This document shows, piece by piece, positions 11,157 to 20,876 of a stretch of 21,502 nucleotides of DNA. The DNA is from Nephromyces sp. MM_2019 (taxonomy: Eukaryota > Apicomplexa > Aconoidasida > Nephromycida). The translations under genes and the position numbers were made by a program. Below the pieces are notes generated by a model. It worked only from the letters and a program-made list of their open reading frames with translations, made no database searches and was not told where the DNA came from. Numbering within the stretch: the stretch's first letter is position 1; every line of letters begins with the position of its first letter. Where the stretch lies: assembly GCA_015657535.1 (NCBI GenBank), contig JADHZB010000237.1, forward strand, positions 1 through 21,502. Direction: 5' to 3'.

Positions 11157-12092
11157 ACGCACATATAAACTCTTATGAATACATAAATACACAAAAATAA
11201 GCACGGATACACACAGGAAAAATGAGCTAACTGATCTATTACACCTTTAAACTATTTAAATTTATAAATAAGTATGAATTCATAATAACTATAATTAATT
11301 ATTTAAGTGTGCCTAGGTAAAAATATTTACAAAAATATATATTTATTAATTTTACACAATTGTTACTCATATCTATTAAAAAAGTACACAACACAAACAA
11401 CGATACATAAGTAATATTATACATGCATACACACATGCACATATGTTTTTTGTAAATTCACATACAGACAACTTATGTGTGTGTATGTGTTTTCAAGAGT
11501 GATGATAAGTTAATTTATTTATAAATGTGTGTGCGAAACATGTGTGAAGAGATGTTTTAAAAGTGTTTGTAATTTTAAAAAGTGTTCGTAAGCTTGCTAT
11601 ATATAGTAAGTTTATAAAAGTGAGTAACATTCTTTGTTTATTTAATATAAATTTTGATTATGACAATTAAATTAGAATTTGTAAAATTATAAGTCATTTT
11701 ATTTGACAGTAGCAATTATCTTAGACTCAATAATTTACACACACTTACTTAAACCCTTACCATGATATATTTGTTGTTACTCAAACAACTTAAAACCAAA
11801 CTATACTCACATATACATAGGTTATTTAATTTAATATATACATGTATTCCAAATGTAATGTGCAAACACACACATACACAAAGATTATATAAACTAAAAA
11901 TTACAACACGCCCACTCACAGGCACACACACATTCATAGCAGATACAGGAGGCATACACACACATAGTATTTATACAAACACACCAATAGCTCACACCAA
12001 ATGCACATCAACACTTATACACGCAAATAATAAAATTACAACACACCCTATCTAAACAATAATAAACCGCGCACATAACACACTACATATCA

Positions 12093-12298
12093 CTAATAAA
12101 TCACACACACTACATACACACTAATAAACCACACACACTACATGCACACTAATAAACCACACACACTACATACACACTAATAAACCACACACACAACACA
12201 CTACATTTACGCTAATAAACCACACACACAACACACTACATTTACGCTAATAAACCACACACACAACACACTACATACACACTAATAAGTCACACACA
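12093..12298 (+). repeat. Composite satellite: 28-base units followed by 35-base units
   Basis: The anchor ctaataa occurs at 12093, 12121, 12149, 12177, 12212, 12247 and 12282. The first three intervals are exactly 28 bases and the next three exactly 35. The longer unit has an extra seven-base acaacac-type block and a tttacg variant. Two further duplicated blocks follow: an attaaacataca...aacaaacaacac pair near 12,312 and 12,368, and a tgtacctacaccaata pair near 12,419 and 12,460. Confidence 0.92.
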
Positions 12299-12719
12299 CA
12301 GATACACAAAACATTAAACATACACCAACAAACAACACTCATACACACACACACAGACGCACAACACATTAAACATACATTAACAAACAACACACATACA
12401 CACACACACAATATCACACTGTACCTACACCAATAAATCACACACACAATATCATACTGTACCTACACCAATAATTCACACACACATAAAACACAGTTTT
12501 TCAAGTAGATATGACATAAAAAATATAAACAATTTAAATTACGCTTTCTGTATATACACATAACCCGTTAAATTTTTCCTCACCATATTTACCTCCTCAT
12601 ACATATATATATATATATATATATACCTATTTTATTTATATATAATATTTTAACTCCACTCTTACCTTTCCTCTTACCCACATTTCCCCCCAAATATCAT
12701 CACTTCTTTACCTATAAAA

Positions 12720-13406
12720 ATGACAACTACAGGCAGATCACCTCGTTACCCCTACTCTCCTCTACAGGAAATATTTGCCCCTGAATCAGTCCCATTTGCC
12801 GCCTATGACCCATCGTCTCCTTCTCAGACCATGCCTCCAACTTCCCTCCAATTCAACTCAGAAATGTGTGATGGTTTGAAGAATATGTATATGGATATGA
12901 AGAGGCATTTCTCCTCGGGTACAGACATGAAAACACAACTTGATAAGGCAGAATTTGATTATATTAAATGCCAACAAAAAATGGCCTCCCAAACTGTTAA
13001 GGAAACGGATCCCGAATACATACAAATGAGGAAAGAAATGGGTAATCTTACACACACTACCTAGTTGTATCTATAAATACCCACACCTCACCATACCCAC
13101 CTCTTTTGATTTTATCCAACTAACAATACACAGATCAACTCTATTCGAATCTTACATAGAAACACATACCTTTAAATTTACACACACACATACATGAGAT
13201 ACATTCACAAGATACACACATATATTTACATATATGATACACTCAATTATATAATACACTCATGGACAAATACATAAGATACATACATACACATCTGTAC
13301 AGGTGAACCTAAAGCAGATTATGAATCATTAGATAAAATGGACGAACGCCTTAATAATTTATTTTATAAAAAAACGGGCCAAATGAAATCGAAATTTTCG
13401 ATGTAA
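12720..13406 (+). CDS. Unknown protein of 141 residues, two exons
   Basis: I do not recognise this gene. Exon 1 is 12720-13041 and exon 2 is 13303-13406; the 261-base intron has donor G|GTAATC and acceptor TACAG and joins in phase 1. The protein has a Pro/Ser/Tyr-rich N-terminal part (residues 1-42), then a charged, probably helical region (about 47-141) rich in Lys, Glu, Met and Asp, ending KSKFSM. There is no signal peptide, membrane segment or catalytic motif. Even codon use, loss of the surrounding repeats inside both exons, and a frame that survives splicing argue that it is real. The composition suggests a small soluble helical or coiled-coil protein, perhaps a subunit of a complex; that is inference only. 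Confidence 0.75.
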
Positions 13407-14445
13407 ATTTTTTAATTTTAAAAATCGCACACATATTTCTTATTTTAACCCAAAATAACAACATCTCTTTAAATATGTATGTAAATTGGATGTAAACATT
13501 ATTATATAGATATCGATGTATGTGTGTATATAAGCACTTAAATCATACAGAATGTGTATGGTTTTATGTACTAAGTTATATATATTCACTCAATGTGTAT
13601 GTGTATAAATACTTACACAGAATGTGCATGCTTTATGTGCACTAATTTAAATCGTACATGGAATGTGAGTGTATGTTTGTGAAAAATGATTATAAAACAA
13701 GTTGTAATGATACCCAATATTTAACTCAGCACATTCCTAAACTTCTTATATATAGTGGATATTTAAATTTTACAAGTTACTAGTATTAACGTAGTAATTT
13801 AATACTTACACATAATAGTATGGTAGAATTGTTTAAATCTGTGTCATACATTTTAGATACAATTCTTACTATATATTTATAATATATACATATATATATT
13901 GTATTTCCAATTTAAACAGATGGATATATTTAATATATATACACACACGTACCTATTACATTCAAAATTAAATAAAATAATTTTAATATTTGATAAGTAA
14001 TTTTAAAAAGCAAAAATATATGCTATATTTATATAAATTTGTTTATTTTAGATATGAGAAAAACAAAATAATCAATTCCATACAAGTAAAATATATATAT
14101 ATATTTTATATATACAAAAATTAAATTTAATAAGTCAAAATGGAGTTTAATAAGAAATTTTAAATTATATAAACTACACAAATATAAAATTAGTGTATAA
14201 ATATATACTATTAAATACAATTTTGTGTTTATGTGTTTGTATATGTTTTTGTATGTGTATGTATATATTTAATATTTAATAAAAAGTTGTTCCTAAACTA
14301 TTGTAAGAGGGATAAGAAATACAAAAATATGCTATTATTTCTTAAGTATACTGCTGATGTGTTGATCTATATTGTTAGGTGTGCATTAATTAAATTAATT
14401 ACTTACAAGAATTTATTCTATATGATGCAATGTAAGCTAATTGAT
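13407..14445. other. AT-rich intergenic region, 3' ends of two convergent genes
   Basis: The stretch separates the ends of the plus-strand unknown gene and the minus-strand transporter gene. It is AT-rich with short TG and TA tracts and no coding signal. Open frames near 14,030-14,480 are AT-rich, hydrophobic by composition and overlap the transporter's terminal exon on the other strand, so I do not call them. Confidence 0.7.
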
Positions 14446-16240
14446 TTAATTTCTCATTTTCTTTTGTTCCATAAGTCTTGAGTGACCTCTCATAAAATGG
14501 AATGAAAAATAATTAAATACGCATAACACCATCATCATTATACTTACATATAGATAGTTCTCGTTGAATGTTTCTTTGGTTAGTGGATCATATAAATATA
14601 CAGATAATAAAGAAACTACACCACCACACATTGATGCTACACCTACTAATTTTCCAAAGTGTAAATCTTCAAATCTATCCTTAATGAAGAAATACACCTG
14701 CGAAGTGTATATAGATACATATATAGTCATACATACACTTGCTGCATATTTAGTAGCAATACTAGGTATGTTGGCCAATATATAAGCTACAAAACCAAAG
14801 GTTGTGTTGATAAACATAACATATACAGGTCCGATAGAATCTACCAATTTACCATACACAATAGTTGGAGCAAAACTGATAGGGTTAATAATACCGTAAA
14901 ATGTGTTAACTTCTGTAGTAAGTAGTTGTTCACCACTTACAGTAAAGAAATTAAATATTAGGCAAGTTGTACAAAAATAGAAAGAAATTGCAATAAATCT
15001 ACTAGATGTAAATTGATCATAAGACTGAGCGAGATTCTTAGGTAATCCCTTTATGTCTTCCCACAACTTTGTTATACCAGTCTTTTGTGACTTGATGATA
15101 GGAGCAGAACCATCTAGTGTGTAATATTCCAATGGATAGAATGATCTTGTAGGCATGAAAAGAGCTGCATATAACCACATAATAGCTAATATAGCCATAT
15201 ATCCATAACAAATTTGCTGAAATGTTAAGTTATATCCTCTTTGTATAGAATCCATGATTGTAGGTACGGCAAAACTTGCAGAATTGGCTGCTCCTAATAT
15301 TGCAATAACAACACCATTATAGCCTGGGAAGAGATTGGAAGTTTGTAATGTAGGTAAAAAGCCTGTATCTGCTCCCAATCCAATCATTGCAAAACAAAAA
15401 ACATATGCGTTAAAATTCTCTCCAGCAAATGACAATAATAACCAAGCTGTAAAATTAATTGATTGACCCAGAACTGCGGTAAATTTAGGTCCAAAGTTGT
15501 CAATAAAAGTACCTGCCACTAACGACATTATATACTGACAAGGCATAGCAATTTGAAAAAGTCGTTGAACAGCTGTGTCTTGTTCTTCACAATCATACCG
15601 CCTATCGTCAATGAATGAGCCTTCAGGACATAGCCATCGATATGCACCTACACATACATTATATGAAGGATTAAGAGATGATATTTGTAATTAGAGAGAA
15701 TGTTAAGTATGTGCGGAATATTGTGTAGATTGTATGTGTATGGAGGAGATATGAAGGAAAAAATATAAGTTTACGGACTTGTATATATGTGTAAGCATAC
15801 AGAAGCTTTGTGTATGTATGTATATCTGTTTGGAAGTTGTGAAATCGAGTATAACAATATAGGTAAAAGTGTAAATTTGAGTTTATGTACGCATGCATCA
15901 AATTTAGCATACATGTGGGGTTAAACGTTATAAATATTTATATATGCTGTGCATGCAAAGTATTTTGAATCTCATAAACATAGTTACCATCTCTGAAAAG
16001 CATATTGGAAAAACCAGGCCAACCATAGTAAACACTCCCAGTGAAAGATACATAAATCGTGCAGCAAAGAAGTATTAAATATCTACTTTGATTAAAAGGT
16101 GTTTTCTGTCTAGCACATGGGTTATCGCTTTGTAAAAAATTAGGTGGAAAAAATTTGGACATCTTCTTGTTAGAAAGTTCAAAAGGGGTATTATAGCTTT
16201 TGGAGGAGCCAGTAGTAGCTGTTTCGTGGTCGGTTTGCAT
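14446..16240 (-). CDS. Major facilitator transporter, SLC43/ApiAT-like (two exons, complete)
   Basis: Exon 1 is 15988-16240 and exon 2 is 14446-15647. The 340-base intron (GTAACT...TGTAG) joins in phase 1 within ...LFRDG|AYRWLC..., giving 484 residues. The start is the first Met after an upstream in-frame stop. A soluble N-terminus of about 50 residues is followed by about 12 hydrophobic segments. GWPGFSNMLFRDGAY after the first helix, a first loop with C91 and C104, and the MFS motif-A-like DNFGPK (134-139) match the SLC43-like amino-acid transporters and the apicomplexan ApiAT group. The likely role is amino-acid or related solute transport in a membrane; the substrate cannot be read from the sequence. 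A GTAAGT near 14,544 could look like a donor, but reading through it completes the last membrane helix, so I treat exon 2 as uninterrupted. Confidence 0.88.
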
Positions 16241-17536
16241 TATGTAGTAAAATAATGAAGGGTAAAATTCTTCTATGGATGCTTAATGTTATATTTATAT
16301 ATTGTTTATTACGGGTAGTAAATAGGGTAGTAAATAGGGTAGTAAATAAACTGTTTTGTTGAATTATAGAAGACAGTAAAGTAAATATGTTATTCTTCCT
16401 GAGATGTTGGTGGAAGAAAAATAATTCTCTGAGTTTTTGTATTTACTATAAAATTATTTATAAAAGTATTATAATAAATTATCTGTTTTATTCTTTATTT
16501 TGATAATTAAATTTCTTGTTGTGACAAATAAAAACAAAAAAGTGAACAATTTCGAAAAAAGGGATTACCGGCTTTAGCTAAATTTTGTTTGGTTATTTTA
16601 TTGTCGTAATTAAAAAGTGGTTAATCAAGTCATTTTCAATTTTTGAATTTATGTTTATTATTGTTAAAAGAATATAAATTTTTATGTTAAGCAGTACAAT
16701 TATTTTCTTGTATAGTTATGGCTTAGCTAAGAATTATAATTATCGAATATCTAGAAAATTAATATGTGTAACTTGTGTAATTTATGTAGCTTTTGTATCT
16801 AGTTTTATTTTTATTTAAATTAGCATGTGTTAGTGCATTTATATATATATCTTATACAGAAGAAGTTGATATTTTCGATTAGAATAATTTCTACAAACTT
16901 TTAACTTTTAACAGAAAGTTTATGTTCTTATTTAAGGTATATATATATATATATATGTGTATATATATGTTAGGATTAGAGAGGGGGGAGGATAGAAAAA
17001 ATAGTAAGTAATATAAGTTGATAGATGCAAAAGTAATATTTTTTAGACGATTAGTTAAGTTCATTTAATTTACGTGCGTGTGTGATGAATGTTTAGTAAA
17101 TACACTTTGAGTTTGTGTATATATACTATATAGTTCTAATTTAATTTAATACATATTGTTTACTTGTTACATAATATATGCTTAAAGATGTGAATATATA
17201 GCTACCCTGGATATATATGCATGCATTCTTACTATATGTATGTATATATAATTATAAAATGTACATATATATATAAGGTACGTTTGCTAGGTTAATTTCT
17301 TGTGTGTAAACTATTCTTCATTCTACAATTTGTGGTTGTGTGCATATATATAATTTGTTTTAATTAGATTAAATTGTGCTATCAACTATAAATTATAATT
17401 TAGATGAACAAATGTGCAAAGTATTATCGTTAATTAAATTTATTTTTGGTTTTTTAGTCGAAAAGTTTTGCCAAGTGCAAAATAATATACTACACACACA
17501 CAAACACACGTGCGTATTGAGCACTTTTTGTCAATA
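16241..17536. other. AT-rich region upstream of the transporter, up to the bacterial relic
   Basis: No gene is visible. It should hold the transporter promoter. It contains a perfect 12-base triple repeat at 16,313-16,348, a (TA)n tract near 16,938-16,960, and many TATATA stretches. A short (AC)n tract at about 17,491-17,508 is the last host-style repeat before the bacterial sequence, so the left junction lies between about 17,510 and 17,565. Confidence 0.7.
16313..16348 (+). repeat. Perfect 12-base triple repeat upstream of the transporter
   Basis: The unit gggtagtaaata is repeated exactly at 16313-16324, 16325-16336 and 16337-16348, ending 73 bases before the first base of the transporter start codon. 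It is distinct from the surrounding TG and TA microsatellites. Confidence 0.95.
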
Positions 17537-17748
17537 CTATTTAAAATAAAAAATAAACATAAATTTCTTTTGCTCATTTTGCAAAAATTCGAAAATCTCC
17601 CCTTGTGCATTCGGCACTGCCCCAACCACTGGATTTGCCTGTAATACGAATCCTATAGAACCCTCATTGAAAAAAATTGAGTTTTTTTATCAAAAGATTC
17701 ATATACAAAATATTTCCCAAAATGTTCTCTTTTTTCCTGCGCTCTCAT
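17537..17748 (-). pseudogene. traC: traC fragment: N-terminus of conjugation assembly ATPase, truncated and frameshifted
   Basis: TraC is the VirB4-like ATPase that energises pilus assembly. The start codon (17,746-17,748) overlaps the stop of the dsbA-like gene as ATGA. The frame reads FVYESFDKKTQFF, then breaks at a run of seven A (17,670-17,676, plus strand); one base is missing relative to the continuing frame, NEGSIGFVLQANPVVGA...IFEFLQNEQ. That block matches the N-terminal region of TraC proteins. Similarity stops near 17,565 and the frame closes at 17,537. Only about 60 of the usual 800-plus residues remain, and no Walker motif is present. The break coincides with the return of host-like sequence, so the gene was cut by the insertion end or by later deletion. 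Confidence 0.75.
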
Positions 17749-18297
17749 TCAATATTTTCCAATAAAAATTTAAGTTGCTCATAATTGCCGTGAAAGAATT
17801 TACCATTCACAAGAATTTGAGGAGCTGCGTTTACCACTTCAGAATTTTGGGAACATGAAAGGAGAATCTTATTTTTCAGTTCTTCGGAAGAAAAACTCTC
17901 ATTCATTTGCTCAATAGTAATGCCATATTTTATACCAATTTCCATTAGCAATTTTATAATCTTTTTTGTAAAAAATCTCCTCTTTAGATATGATGGCTTG
18001 GAACACGGGTCCTTGAAACTCTGGTGCAGCTAGATGTAGCAAAACCAAACTATACAAATCCTTTATATGCACTGCATGTTCTCGAAACACAAAATGCACA
18101 CTGCCAGTATCTATGAAATCTTTTTTAAGTGGCAAAAAAATTTGCTCAAATGAAAGGCGGCAACCATAACAAGTAAAACCATAGTGATATTCTATTTTTA
18201 CCCGAGAAGTCGGATTCCCAAGACTTATAGGAGCTCCATAAACTGATTGAAATGTAAAAAATATATTAAGAAAAATTAATAAAAATTTAATTTTCAT
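17745..18297 (-). pseudogene. DsbA-like thiol oxidoreductase, one frameshift
   Basis: A periplasmic thioredoxin-fold protein that would form or shuffle disulfides in pilus and secretion proteins. Residues 1-21 are a signal peptide ending VYGA. The CxxC active site is FTCYGC near residues 38-43, the helical insert carries FREHAV, and the family's cis-proline region appears as APQILVNGKF in the downstream frame. The total length (553 bases, one more than 184 codons) fits a single inserted base near 17,962-17,975, where runs of six T and six A lie close together. The gene starts inside the traV stop (ATGA, 18,294-18,297) and ends inside the traC start. A Dsb gene between traV and traC is typical of SXT-like conjugation operons. 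Confidence 0.82.
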
Positions 18298-18452
18298 ATT
18301 TCTCCTCTATCTACCATATCGTTGATCTCTTTCAAAGATTTGCAGCTTTGCCCATCTTGGGTTGGACATTTATAATCACTCTTGTACGGCCAAAATACAG
18401 TACAAGAACTTGTAGATGACAGTAAAATGAGAAGAAAAAAAATGTTTTTCAT
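18294..18452 (-). CDS. traV: TraV-like outer-membrane lipoprotein, 52 residues, intact frame
   Basis: TraV is the lipoprotein of the outer-membrane core (with TraK and TraB). The frame encodes a hydrophobic signal, a lipobox-type Cys at residue 17 (SSTSSC), then a Cys-containing segment with FWPYKSDYKCP, CKSLKEINDMVD and the ending RGEI. The two later cysteines and the CKSL...MVD pattern are those of the conserved N-terminal part of TraV. At 52 residues it is much shorter than the F-plasmid protein (about 170), but both ends are fixed by ATGA overlaps with traB and the dsbA-like gene, so this short form looks native. It is one of two undamaged genes in the relic. Being only about 160 bases, its intactness may be chance. 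Confidence 0.75.
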   Translation of the reverse strand: MKNIFFLLILLSSTSSCTVFWPYKSDYKCPTQDGQSCKSLKEINDMVDRGEI

Positions 18453-19658
18453 TGGTCCAGCCCTTCTGTATTTATTTTAACAATGGATGATTCTTGTTTT
18501 TCTTCTTGTGATCTTATTTTTTTTACAGTAGGAGCTACATCTTCTTTAAGAAAAACACTGCTCTTGAAAAGTATTTGTACTTTCGCACCAGCATCAACTA
18601 TTATTACAGGGCTTAATTGCTCTGCTCTATCAATCGAATATTTAGCTAATCGATCCAGAGCATTTGAAACTCCGTCTGCTGCACCCACCTTTAGCGCATC
18701 TTTTACTTCTAGGCCATTTGTATGAATCGCTAGTGGAGAAGTGGGTACAACAGCATTCATAGTCTGCTGCTTTAAAAATTAGACATTCCTCCAAGCAAAC
18801 CATTGACTAAAGACATCTGAACCATTGGACCAGCTCTATCTATAACTTTTCCTCTTATGCCTACTCTACCATCTCCTCCAATCACACAACCCTCTATTTT
18901 CTTCTCTATTATTTGTCCATCTTTGTTTTTGAGGCTTAAGCTATCTAATCTCCACTCTGCTCTCTCTGAAGAAATATTTCCAGTACAAGATCCTAGCACT
19001 ATAGCGTCTACTACCTGCTCTGTGTTAAGGTTTCTAGAAAATTTTGCAAAGTCTGTAAGGCGTAGCATAACTGGTTAGGATCTCCTTTCACTGTTGTGCC
19101 AGTAGAGACATCTAATCCAGTCATGAAAACTGCATCTGCAAATGCACCACTTGTTATATAGCGCTCTTCATTTGGAGCAACATAACTTGTGTTAGCTGTA
19201 TGTATTCTCAATAATCTTCTTGTAACAACAGGAATAATGGATATACTGTTTTTATTGTTCGTAGCGTTATTTGCAAATTGTAATTCTTGCTGCGCTCTCA
19301 CTATCCTTTCATTCTCAAGCTCTTGAGCCAACTCTTGGAGTTTTGCCTCAAAGAGCTTTTGCTGCTCTTTTAGAGCAGCTTGAAATTCTGTCAATTTTTC
19401 ATCTTTGTTCTTTGTCACCATAGTTGTAACGTTGTTGGCCCAAGTGTCTCTAGGATCTACAACTTTTGCTATTCCAGTTATTTCTTCTTCTTTCTTGGTT
19501 TGGGTTATTTTTACTTCGTTTGTAATTTTTTCCTCTTCTTTTGCTCTTTGAGCAAAAAGCAAAAGACAAGCAAACACAACCATAGACATTGTTATCAAAA
19601 TTATTATTTTGGTAATTTTGTTTTGAGTTTGAAATTTTTGCAAAAAACTCTTCATCAT
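18449..19658 (-). pseudogene. traB: traB, VirB10-like envelope-spanning scaffold, two frameshifts
   Basis: TraB spans the inner membrane and periplasm to the outer-membrane core. The first frame (from 19,658) has a membrane anchor at about residues 18-40, a Glu/Lys/Gln-rich coiled coil (about 88-130), and the TrbI/VirB10-type core start ITSGAFADAVFMTGLDVSTG. The frame breaks near 19,071-19,080 (one base lost at AACC). It continues as VMLRLTDFAKF...ERAEWR...GCVIGGDGRVGIRGKV, classic TraB sequence, to a second break at a T5 run (18,774-18,778, one T lost). The last part runs from KQQTMNAVV to a TGA that overlaps the traV start. With both bases restored the length would be 403 residues, near the usual size. 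It begins directly after the pilin-like stop codon. Confidence 0.92.
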
Positions 19659-19949
19659 CTATGCAAGTTTCATATCCCCCTCGATCCAACCAAGATAAAG
19701 GCTCAATATGAGCCTAATTGCTACTATTGCTCCAGTGAGCTTTAGATTTCCTTTAACTGCTGCCCATACAGATCCGAGAATCGTTGCTCCAGTAAGTCCT
19801 ATTTTTTTTAAGTAATCATTACTAAATTTTTGTATTTGATCCATTTGATTTTGCAGGTTTGCGTTGCCTGAAGCAAAAACATCATCCAAAAAAACAAAAA
19901 TTGTAAGTATATACTGGATTTGTTTAGTAAAATTTTTCTTATTCATCAT
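19659..19949 (-). CDS. Small pilin-like membrane protein, 96 residues, intact frame
   Basis: The protein has an N-terminal hydrophobic signal (YILTIFVFLDDVFAS, about residues 13-27), a short polar stretch, then two hydrophobic segments (about 50-66 and 70-90) separated by the small basic loop KGNLK. This size and two-helix layout fit conjugative pilins of the TraA/VirB2 type. It sits three bases after the traK stop and ends immediately before the traB start codon, so it belongs to the operon. In the F plasmid the pilin gene precedes traL; a position between traK and traB is unusual. It could be an unrelated small inner-membrane protein. The frame is undamaged. Confidence 0.55.
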   Translation of the reverse strand: MMNKKNFTKQIQYILTIFVFLDDVFASGNANLQNQMDQIQKFSNDYLKKIGLTGATILGSVWAAVKGNLKLTGAIVAIRLILSLYLGWIEGDMKLA

Positions 19950-19952
19950 TTT

Positions 19953-20320
19953 TTACCTCACTTTTTTTTGTAAAAAATTGCCACTGAAAATACGCACCAC
20001 TTCTGGTTTTTTATCTGTAAATGATACAGATAAATCTTGTACTGTTTTTTATCAGTAATAAAACTTATAAATAAAGTCTCTTTTGTATATGATTTAGGAA
20101 CAATGATTAGTTGTCCCAAACTGTTTAATTCTATATCAACCACCCCTTCTGGAAATACAATTAAATCCACAATTTTCTCATTTGTTACGAAAATTCTTGT
20201 AAACCCAGTTTTGGAAATTTTTAATGTCATAATCATTTCTTCATTTCCTTGGTATCCAATAGCGAAAATATTTCCAAAAGAAAAAACAACGCTCAAAAAA
20301 AATATACTAAACACTCTCAT
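19953..20320 (-). pseudogene. traK: traK-like secretin-domain protein, one frameshift
   Basis: TraK forms the outer-membrane core with TraB and TraV. The frame opens with a signal peptide (residues 1-21, ending FAIG) and a beta-rich region with RIFVTNEKIVDLIVFPEGVV...ELNSLGQLIIVPKS, the hallmark of the TraK/secretin N-terminal domain. The frame breaks near 20,038-20,042 (one base lost at CAGTAC). The alternative frame gives a natural end, FSGNFLQKKVR, and a TAA three bases before the pilin-like gene. The restored length would be about 122 residues, roughly half of F TraK, so the gene may have been short before it decayed. Its start overlaps the end of traE by 14 bases. Confidence 0.78.
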
Positions 20321-20876
20321 TGGTAAGATCTTTTACGTTGGACAGAATTATCAGGCTGCCTCGAATTACTTTGTAAGTAACAAGGCACACCCTTTCTTGC
20401 GCTACTTTATTTTATCTGGAGAATCCCCAAACCAGTAATGCACGGTGCCGTTAATCTTTACTTGTCTGTTATTCACTGGAACAAAGTCTTTAATGAAAAA
20501 AACTGAAGTGACTCGATTACTTTTTATGAAATAGATTTGTTCCTTTAAAAATTTTGCTAAGTCTTCGGAACGAAGATCACAAATGGATCGCAAATTGTTC
20601 ATTTGAGAATCTACTTCTCCGTAAGAAACGGTTAGTAATTCGTGCATTATAGATTTACACCACTCAAACAAATAGCTTTGATAGAAAGCTTAGTCAGAAA
20701 TCTTTAGTTGTTTTTCTGTATTTATTGCCGGAATCAAAACAAAAATTTCTTCTTTTGAAAAGGCCTTTTATTCCTAGCAACAAACAAAGAACAGACAAAA
20801 CAACTAATACAATTAAAAGTGTTTTGTTCGCGCTTGCAACAATGCTCAAAGAAGCATTCTTGTATAAATGTTTCAT
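20307..20876 (-). pseudogene. traE: traE, two frameshifts and an in-frame stop
   Basis: TraE is a VirB8-like inner-membrane assembly protein. The first frame has the single N-terminal membrane helix (residues about 16-38, LLIVLVVLSVLCLLLGI). It breaks at an A4 run (20,753-20,756 on the plus strand as T4) and continues as EEIFVLIPAIN...QLKISD, which hits a TAA at 20,690-20,692. It then resumes in the same frame with FEWCKSIMHELL...RVTSVFFIKDFV...GTVHYWFGDS, typical TraE. A second break at an A4 run (20,410-20,413) leads to VAQERVCLVTYKV and a stop inside traK. The span is exactly 190 codons, so the two indels compensate and the size matches F TraE (188). The start overlaps the traL stop (ATGA). 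Confidence 0.88.

Larger units (their letters stand above)
10175..12719. other. Repeat-rich intergenic region between XPB and the unknown plus-strand gene
   Basis: This is the shared 5' region of two divergent genes (XPB on minus, the 12,720 gene on plus), so both promoters should be here. No gene is visible: open frames on either strand are His/Thr repeats or AT-rich noise. It holds a degenerate 60-base triple repeat near XPB, a 22-base triple repeat at 11,091, and a long organised CA-rich satellite field from 12,090 to 12,500. A (TA)n tract (about 12,602-12,625) lies roughly 95 bases before the plus-strand start codon. Confidence 0.75.

Noticed and set aside
11762..12055. 97-codon plus-strand frame
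   Set aside because: It is CA-repeat-derived at its 3' half, has no homology I recognise, and lies among satellites.
14233..14481. 82-codon plus-strand hydrophobic frame
   Set aside because: AT-rich composition alone gives hydrophobic residues, and it overlaps the transporter's 3' exon on the opposite strand.
14500..14546. Possible short intron near the end of the transporter gene (GTAAGT at about 14,544)
   Set aside because: Reading through is open and completes the last membrane helix; no good acceptor keeps the frame and the helix.
15671..15910. 79-codon minus-strand frame
   Set aside because: It lies wholly inside the transporter intron.
17440..17625. 61-codon minus-strand frame crossing the left junction
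   Set aside because: It is a frame different from the traC reading and runs into the (AC)n tract; no protein family matches.
19380..19745. 121-codon plus-strand frame
   Set aside because: It is antisense to traB and the pilin-like gene.
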